The position numbers and the translations under genes are program-made. From contig QEOQ01000109.1 of the NCBI GenBank assembly GCA_010279815.1, positions 47,261 to 89,424 on the forward strand: a DNA stretch of 42,164 nucleotides. Reading direction: 5' to 3'. Shown here in pieces: positions 35,505-42,164 of the stretch (the first letter of the stretch is position 1; every line of letters starts with the position of its first letter). Source of the DNA: Brachionus plicatilis. Lineage: Eukaryota > Rotifera > Eurotatoria > Ploima > Brachionidae. Below the pieces are notes generated by a model. That model saw nothing but the letters and a program-made list of their open reading frames with translations, made no database searches and was not told the DNA's origin.

Positions 35505-38377
35505 AGGAGATGAGAAGTATTGATTATCAAATAGAAGAAATGTGTTTCAGTCAAAGTCATAACAACCAAAAAGTGGAATATTTTAATGCTCTCAATGATA
35601 TTTGCTATTTAATGGTTGATGATATACAGAATAATAAAGTGTATATTTGCTTTAGAGGTACTCAAAACCTTAAAGATCTTTTAGTTGATGCCAAAGGATT
35701 TCCAAAAATTAGTGATATTAATGGCAGATTTCATAATGGATTTTATAATCGTGCTCAAAAAGTACCCAAACTTTATTTTATCGAAAAATTAGAACAAGGA
35801 TATGAGCTGATTTTAACTGGTCAAGGTTTAGGCGCAGCTGTATCAGCCAATATTGCAATTCATTTTCTACTATATAGACTTGACATTTCTCAAAAATATG
35901 CTAAGAAAATAATTTTTATTGGCTTTGGTTGTCCATCGATTGCTGATATTTATTTTAAACGAAATGTAGAAAATTTCAATGAAAATTTTATATTTATCAA
36001 AAACGAAAATGATATTGTTGTTGAACTATTAGAATATATTTCACATTTTATTTATAAAAGTGACCAAAACAATAGTTCAAATTTAGAAATATTAATCGAT
36101 TTTATTAACGGTATCTTGAGAGATAAAACTGATCCTGAAAGAACTCTAGAGAAATGCAATCAAATGAAAGCATTTATTGGAACAATGGCTAAAATAATAG
36201 CACCAGAGTACACACATTTTGGAACTCTTTACAAATTGAGTAGAAAGGATGGTTTAAAAGAAGTACTAAATTTTGAATTTGATGTCGATTTATTTTCTAA
36301 AATGTTTAATGACCCAGGTTTACTAATAGATAAAATACAAGATCATTTAATAAAAAACTATTTTCGAAATTTGAAGAACACAAATTATTTTAACGGGAGA
36401 ATCGATATTAATCATAGAAATAGAAAACGAAGTTTAAAACTAAGCACTTACTTAAATTTTGAAATAAAAGAAAGAGATATCAAAGGTTTGAGAATTATCA
36501 AAATGAGAGACAATACGGATATTGTTTTATGCATTAATAAATCCGTTAAAAATACTGAATATCTTGTAGCGATTAAGTTAACTTTGCGATTGGGCTATAA
36601 AGAAACAAATGGTGTTGCATTATATTTTAAAAATGGGACATATGAAGTACTTGATGATGATTCAATTTGTTTTAGATTTAATTGTTTGAATGAAAAAATT
36701 TATGATAAAAAAAATAATTTGAATATTCAGAATTTTGTTTTCGTATTCTATTCACATTTTAATTCAGAGCCTACTGAAGTAATGATAAATACAGAATCAA
36801 ATAAATTTAGAAGCAACATGAAACCTGGATCATATCAAAAACACAAACTAATTGATAATATGCGATTTGACTTATTGTACTTACACGCTGCCTATTGTTT
36901 ACATGCCTTGGAAAGAATGAAAGACTTAAATCAAAATTTTATTGAGGTGAAAAATGAATTATTTGGAATATTTGAATCATTGGATTTTATTTTGACAGAA
37001 ATATGTGATAAAAAGGAAAAAGAAATTGTTTATACTAAAAACGATTTGAATGAAATGAAAAGTTTGGTAGAAAATTATTTTAATCTTATAAGGATTGATA
37101 ATGAACTAGAAAATGGGTATTCATTATTTAAAGATATAAAATTCGAAGATAAATTAAATGGTTTTAAATTCCAAATACAAAAAACTTTAACTGAGAATAA
37201 TGGTCAAGAAACCCTTTTAAAATCGATTATTCCTTATTTGTATGAATTGAATAATAGAACGTGTAGAATTCAAAGTTTATCTATAAAATTAAAAGATAAA
37301 ATATTTGATGCAAATTTTTACCAAACACTTGGTTATGCAGCATCCAAAGTCCTCGGACTAATGGGAACTTTAGCAGCAGGAGCCTTTTTTTATACAGGAG
37401 TAGCTACATTGGCTGTGACAGCAGCAGGAGGAGTATTGGCTGTAGGAGGAATTGTAGGAGTAGCAGCAGAAGCAGCAGGAATAGCAGCAGCAACAGCAGC
37501 AGGAGGAATAGGTGAAATAGGTGTGGGAGTAGCAGTAGCATCTACAGCAGGAGGACTTACATATTTAACAGAAAAAGCAGCAGAAGCAGCTTATGAAGGA
37601 GGAAGAGCAATCGAAAAAAATATAGCTAATATAGTTGACGAAAAAAGATTTCCTTCTCATTTAGATTATGATCAAGTTTATGAGTATATCATTAAGAAAT
37701 CAAGACAAATAAAGAATAATGTATCTGATAATGAAAGTCTGTATTTCTATGAAAAACTATATGATGAAGAATTCGTCAATCAATGGTCAGAATCAGAGGA
37801 CAAGTTAATTTTTAAACTCATATTATTGAATAAACAAATGAGAGACATTTTAAAGAAAAATTACATTTTTGGTTCAATAGGGACTAAGAATGCTGGCAAA
37901 TCAAAATTTGTCGAATTAATTACATCTCAAGATACAAAGTCAAGTAAAAACTACACTACTACTCAAGCAAAAGCATATTCATTAATAAATGAAAACGATA
38001 AGTTAATTTTTGAAAAAGTTGTGATAATTGATTATCCCCATTCAAATAGTAATACTTTTAGCCAAAAATTAGAATTTATTTTTACAAGATTATTAATTGA
38101 CCACATTTATTTAATTTTTGAGGCTGAAGCTAAAGGAGAGACCGACGATCAAACCAGATTAATAAACTTAGTAAAAACTAATAATTTTTCAGGTTTTACA
38201 ATATTAAATAACAAAGCTGATCAATTATTCTTATCTAATAATCAGAAGGAATTAGAAAAAAAAAAATTAGAATTTGCAACATTTAAAAAGGAAATGATCG
38301 ATAATTTAACCAAAAAATGTGTCGATTTGAATTCAAGATCTATCTTGTTTACTTGTATGGATATTTTGCGAAGTTAA
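35399..38377 (+). CDS. Lipase-like / glycine-rich membrane segment / P-loop GTPase fusion protein, 992 aa
   Basis: This is a single uninterrupted ORF. Residues about 60-290 resemble class 3 (fungal-type) lipases: VYICFRGTQNLKDLLVD (strand plus oxyanion region, F85-R-G), HNGFYNRA, the nucleophile elbow, IGFGCPSIAD, KNENDIV (D205) and EYTHFG (H273). The elbow is GQGLG (141-145) instead of G-x-S-x-G, so the serine at 143 is glycine and ordinary lipase activity is unlikely. Residues about 300-640 are helical and unrecognised. Residues 655-735 are an 80-residue Gly/Ala/Val stretch with GxxxG-like spacing (AAGAFFYTGVATLAVTAAGG), probably membrane-inserting. The C-terminus has a P-loop G domain: GTKNAGKS (828-835), IIDYPH (D878), NKAD (938-941), and it stops soon after a G5-like SILFTCMD. 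It has no introns, unlike the genes to the left. Its role is unknown; the layout recalls effector-plus-NTPase immune proteins, but that is speculation. Confidence 0.8.
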   Translation: MKFSESEDQNEILLKSSIISIAVSESNPKKFLEINEEMRSIDYQIEEMCFSQSHNNQKVEYFNALNDICYLMVDDIQNNKVYICFRGTQNLKDLLVDAKGFPKISDINGRFHNGFYNRAQKVPKLYFIEKLEQGYELILTGQGLGAAVSANIAIHFLLYRLDISQKYAKKIIFIGFGCPSIADIYFKRNVENFNENFIFIKNENDIVVELLEYISHFIYKSDQNNSSNLEILIDFINGILRDKTDPERTLEKCNQMKAFIGTMAKIIAPEYTHFGTLYKLSRKDGLKEVLNFEFDVDLFSKMFNDPGLLIDKIQDHLIKNYFRNLKNTNYFNGRIDINHRNRKRSLKLSTYLNFEIKERDIKGLRIIKMRDNTDIVLCINKSVKNTEYLVAIKLTLRLGYKETNGVALYFKNGTYEVLDDDSICFRFNCLNEKIYDKKNNLNIQNFVFVFYSHFNSEPTEVMINTESNKFRSNMKPGSYQKHKLIDNMRFDLLYLHAAYCLHALERMKDLNQNFIEVKNELFGIFESLDFILTEICDKKEKEIVYTKNDLNEMKSLVENYFNLIRIDNELENGYSLFKDIKFEDKLNGFKFQIQKTLTENNGQETLLKSIIPYLYELNNRTCRIQSLSIKLKDKIFDANFYQTLGYAASKVLGLMGTLAAGAFFYTGVATLAVTAAGGVLAVGGIVGVAAEAAGIAAATAAGGIGEIGVGVAVASTAGGLTYLTEKAAEAAYEGGRAIEKNIANIVDEKRFPSHLDYDQVYEYIIKKSRQIKNNVSDNESLYFYEKLYDEEFVNQWSESEDKLIFKLILLNKQMRDILKKNYIFGSIGTKNAGKSKFVELITSQDTKSSKNYTTTQAKAYSLINENDKLIFEKVVIIDYPHSNSNTFSQKLEFIFTRLLIDHIYLIFEAEAKGETDDQTRLINLVKTNNFSGFTILNNKADQLFLSNNQKELEKKKLEFATFKKEMIDNLTKKCVDLNSRSILFTCMDILRS

Positions 38378-38585
38378 GTTTTTTGTCTTTCGGATTTTGT
38401 GCTCTTTTTAATTCTAAAAATTGATTATTAATCCATTTATTTTATGATCAACTTAAAATAATTTTTTGAGATTGCAGCATAATATGTTAAGTCATTCCCA
38501 ATAAAAAAAAAAATTCCGTTAATTTAAGAAATTATTTTGCTTACTTTTTAATTGAGCATTTGATCATTTGATCATAAACTTCAAC

Positions 38586-40002
38586 ATGCCCAGATTATTG
38601 AATGCTGATAATAACTCTCATTCTCTAATTTTTGAATTTCAAATACCTTTTCCTAAACTCTATGAAATCCAACAAGTTAGAAAAAATATTAATTCTTCTT
38701 TCAGTCTTTCTAACAATTTTATCAATTGTAAATTTGTAAAGATTACCGAAAAAATAGAACTTCATTTAAAGTATTTCCTAATAAACTCAAAGGATTTAGA
38801 TAGTTTTAATGGTCCTTTAAAGGTAAAATTATCCGCAGATGGAACAAATGTAGGCCGTAATCTAAAATTAATTAACTTTACATTCACGGTGCTCAATGAA
38901 TGTGATAAGGCCAAAACATCAAAAGGAAACTACACAATAGGGATGGCTCAATTAGATGAAGAGTATAGTGACCTAAAAGACCTTCTGGCGTACATAAATT
39001 CTCACCTAGAGAAATTAAAGGAAATAAAGATGGAAAATAAAATATTTAATATTCAATATTTTTTTGTTCGGATTGGAAATTTACAGCCGTGGCTCTAGGT
39101 CTTTATGCTGCTTCATCTAAACACCCTTGTATTTGGTGTACAGCAGAGAAAGGGGACTTTTGGGATATTAAAAAAAAATTCTCAATTACGGATGCTAAAT
39201 TTAATGCTAGAAAAAAAAGTGAACATTTCAGAGGAATTAGTAAAAATAAAGCAAAAGAGAATTTAGGCTACAAGGATCTAAGCTTAATCAACTTTGATTA
39301 TCATTTTTGTTTGATTGATACATTGCATCTTTTTCTCAGGATTACTGATAAGCTTTTAGAACTGTTTATCAAAGAACTGTGCGCTTTTGATAACATTGAA
39401 AGTAAAATAGACTTAACCAAACATCATTGTCTAAAAAAAATTTTCGATTTACTAAAAACTAGATGTAAAGTGAAAGTAGATCCTTATTTTTATGCAAATA
39501 AAGACAAAGTGTGTCGAGATTTTTCTGGGCCTGAAAAAGAAAGAATCTTTAAAAATTTTCCTGTTTCTGAACAATTTCCAGAAATCAAAGATGCTTTATT
39601 AATTTATAATCTGTGGAGAGATTTTTTTTCTATTTATGCTAGTTTAAGAAAAAATACTTTAACGCCTGATTTTATTCAATCAAAAACAGAACAGTGGCTT
39701 AATTATTTTTTAAGTATTTATTTGAAAAGTCATGTAACACCTTACATACACCCTTTTTTTCTCACGTTCATCAATTTCAAAAATTTCATGGTGATATTAT
39801 TTTGTTTAATTTACGAGGTAATGTTTTTTATCTGTTTTTTTTTTAAATAAAAAAAATATATTTTGTTTTTATTATAGGTCTGGAAAAATTAAACGATCAA
39901 ACTACAATCCAGTATTTTAGAGCTTCAAACAAACGAGAAAAGACAATAAAGCAATTAATTCAAAGGCGATTGCGAATAGATGATTTTTTGTATTCGATTT
40001 AA
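38586..40002 (+). pseudogene. Unnamed transposon-type gene (LSADGTNVGR / CIWC family), two frameshifts
   Basis: Exon 1 runs 38586..39817 and exon 2 39878..40002, with a 60-bp GT..AG intron and phase 1. The protein carries KLSADGTNVGRNLKLINFTF, NYTIGM, SDWKFTAVALGLYAASSKHP, CIWC, FCLIDTLHLFLRITDKLL, VTPYIH, HGDIILFN and, after the intron, GLEKLNDQTTIQYFRAS. I recall proteins of this layout as widespread, multicopy and uncharacterised in cnidarian, sponge and rotifer-type genomes, which suggests a TE. I cannot name the superfamily. Single-base losses near 39068 (before SDWK) and in the T-run near 39755 split it into the frames 38568-39098 and 39089-39850. Either could be a sequencing error. There is no lesion elsewhere, so it is young. 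The Cys pair in CIWC and the conserved Asp/His residues are kept. Confidence 0.6.
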
Positions 40003-40070
40003 CTGCATGATTAGAATTGATCCTATATAAACCGACAAAGATATTTTTTTGTTGAATTTTTTTTTCACAC

Positions 40071-40125
40071 AATATTATTGGATAAGCTTAATCACAAGTT
40101 GTGATTAAGATTATCCAATAATATT
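40071..40125. repeat. 55-bp near-perfect palindrome (27-bp arms)
   Basis: AATATTATTGGATAAGCTTA .. and its reverse complement are centred on 40098 with one mismatched pair. It lies 69 bp past the end of the TE gene, so it could be its terminator or part of its terminal repeat. The function is not shown. Confidence 0.85.
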
Positions 40126-40793
40126 TTTTGACTAATAAAATGTTTGCATGTTTGAATAAAATTATAATAAATTAAAAGAAATTTCATGTCCGAAATTATA
40201 TTGATTCAAGTAAAGCTTTGGTTTAATACCAATATTAATCATTTATTTTCATTTATTTAATCGATCAGATAATGGAACAATTAAAATTTAGAGTTGATTT
40301 TTATTTTGAATTTAGAAAAATTTGGAAATAAGCATAATCCTTTCTTTAAAAGTTTTTTATTTAATTAAAGAAACAAATAAACTTGGATTTGTTTTCTAAA
40401 AATTCAATTATTTAAAGACCGGAAGTTATACAGGAATTATTTTTACCAGTAAGCTAATTCACAAGCAAAATTTAAAAAGTTTTCATCATTTTCATCGATC
40501 CAAGAAAAACAAATTGCTTCAAGTGTTTACTCTGAACCTGACTGAAATCCAATAATATTTGTGCAACATTGTCTTCAACTTATTTTTCGATTAAAAAAAA
40601 TGTTTGTTTATTGAAGTATTTGACCAACTTCCCTTACAATATGATTAAGAAAATTAAAAATTTATTCTGAAAAATTTTAAGTAAGTTAAAGTTTTACGTT
40701 ATACTCGAATTTGTATATTGTACGATCAAATTTAGCATAGATATATCAATAATCATTATGAGTGCTAATAACTTAGTATTGTCTATGTTCCTT
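40126..40793. other. Intergenic, nothing firmly recognised
   Basis: AT-rich. A minus-strand stretch at 40430-40520 can be read as a short charged peptide, without family resemblance. Confidence 0.35.
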
Positions 40794-41076
40794 ATTCAAT
40801 TTGTCTGTGAATTTACGGTATGGCTCGACGAAAAATTCATAAATTTTCTTAGCTGCTTATTTCAAAAATCAATCAGCAAAGCTACTGGCATTGGTATTAT
40901 TTTTAATTGAATCAAAATAATCTGAAAGAAATTCTAATCTCTCTATATATTGTATCCTATTACAACTTACTATCAAGCATTCATCTTTTAAAGAAAATTT
41001 GTTTTTGGAATATAAAGCTATGAAAATTTATGAATTTTTTGTTGAGCCATACCGTAAATTCACAGACAAATTGAAT
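40794..41076. mobile_element. MITE with 54-bp terminal inverted repeats
   Basis: The left arm 40794-40847 (ATTCAATTTGTCTGTGAATT, TACGGTATGGCTC, ..) pairs with 41023-41076 with two mismatches. Flanking bases are compatible with a TA duplication. There is no ORF. The terminal sequence differs from all other elements in the window. Confidence 0.8.
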
Positions 41077-41397
41077 AATTATTAAACAACAAACGATTTT
41101 AAAAGTTTTAACAAATCAATCAAGACACAAATATCTAAATTGAATAAAAATTTAACTGAAATTTTCAATTTTTTAGAGGAACTGTCAAATGGTCAAATAA
41201 ATAAAAGTAAATCTGCTATGTTAAGCTCGATTAAGGGAAGAGGATTAAGCTCACATAATAAAAGTGAAAATAAAAAAACACCACATATGATAGTTGAAAA
41301 ATAAAAGTTGAAAGAAAATGAAAGTTGAACATATTAGTACAGAGAAAAAAACATGAAGTTTGCCATTATTTTTTGAAAAAGATAAAAATACATAAAG

Positions 41398-41766
41398 TGC
41401 TTCTTGAATAGTGAAAAAAACATAAATTTATGTTTCATCAGAAAAAAACAAAAAAATAAAAATAAATGGATGACACAAGCAAGGATAAATAAAAGACAGT
41501 TTTATTTCGCTTGCCAGTTAGTAGAATATATATTATAAATCTGCTTTGGTAGCTGGCTCGTACATTTATTTATATTAAAAATTAAAACAAATAAATAAAG
41601 TTTTAACAATCAGCTTTTAATATTTAAAAGCGAATTCTTTTTAGATATTATAAAGTTACTTTGTTTTCAAGATAATTGTCTTTGGGTATGACAAAGTTAA
41701 AAAAAATATAAATTGCTTCTTCAATAGTGAAAAAAACATAAGTTTATGTTTCATCTGAGAAAAACA
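41398..41766. repeat. Two direct copies of a 52-bp repeat
   Basis: 41398-41449 and 41714-41766 share TGCTTCTT(G/C)AATAGTG, AAAAAAACATAA(A/G)TTTATG and TTTCATC. Each contains an imperfect palindrome (ACATAAATTTATGT). This may be part of a larger element in the otherwise empty right end. Confidence 0.7.
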
Positions 41767-42164
41767 CATAATAATTTTTTTTAATTATTTTTTGTCTTAC
41801 TAATACGTTATAAAAACATAAATGAGGAAAATATTAGAATGGATTCTTTTGACCACTGTGTGCAGTGAAGTTGAATTAGATTATTTCTATAAACAATACG
41901 ATCCTTTTGCTTCGAATCATTCATTCGTCAAATAATTGTCAAATTTGTAAGGACAAAAACGTGGTTGTCACACTTTATGAAAGAGTATTTATGCTTTATT
42001 TTCTTTTGAAGATAATGAATTACGACTAAAATATTTATGTTTTTATTTCACTTTTTTATTTCACTTAAATGAAATTGACTTATCTCTTTCTAACAGTTAT
42101 ACAATATTTCTATATGTTTTTTTCATGTTTCAATAAATTACAAAAAAAAAATATGTGTCTGCCT
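41767..42164. other. Right edge, nothing recognised
   Basis: AT-rich. Short broken frames around 41840-41990 could be a decayed coding fragment, but there is no motif I can name. Confidence 0.35.

Overview
The window is nuclear DNA of a small animal. It is strongly AT-rich, with spliced animal genes, introns that are either about 47-83 bp or over 1 kb and full of transposon debris, and relics of at least eight transposable-element (TE) classes. The tiny introns, base composition and TE mix suggest a rotifer such as Brachionus, but this is an inference from style; no sequence here proves the taxon.

Left part (1-19.3 kb) holds three conserved eukaryotic genes. The 3' end of a CNOT4-like gene (+) lies at 3-5218, split by a 4 kb intron. 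A complete four-exon CHMP2A (ESCRT-III, +) lies at 8370-9187. A complete class IA PI3-kinase p110 catalytic subunit (-) in seven or eight exons lies at 19319-12964. Between and inside them are a LINE with a TA-flanked MITE inserted in it, two hAT-type MITEs with 8-bp target duplications, two pogo/Tigger relics, a BEL/Pao fragment, LINE 3' tails with a shared hairpin design, and a GC-rich minisatellite element.

Middle part (19.3-31.2 kb) has foldback elements, a SWIM-zinc-finger TE gene wrecked by an internal inverted duplication, and a probable small gene (-, 29810-24246) for a membrane-anchored coiled-coil protein. That protein is built from tandemly duplicated symmetric exons, and one of its introns carries a hammerhead-ribozyme-like motif. 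A 649-base assembly gap (31161-31809) follows.

Right part (31.8-42.2 kb) is a TE graveyard (Merlin/ISXO2, MULE, Ty3/gypsy and an unnamed intron-containing TE gene). It surrounds one long intact intronless ORF (35399-38377, 992 aa). This ORF combines a class-3-lipase-like domain whose nucleophile serine is replaced by glycine, a Gly/Ala-rich hydrophobic stretch, and a C-terminal P-loop GTPase-like domain. Its 5' end forms a 283-bp-arm palindrome with a decayed inverted copy of itself. This is the most unusual protein in the window.

The three housekeeping genes act in separate pathways (mRNA deadenylation/ubiquitination, membrane scission, phosphoinositide signalling); nothing shows that they are co-regulated.
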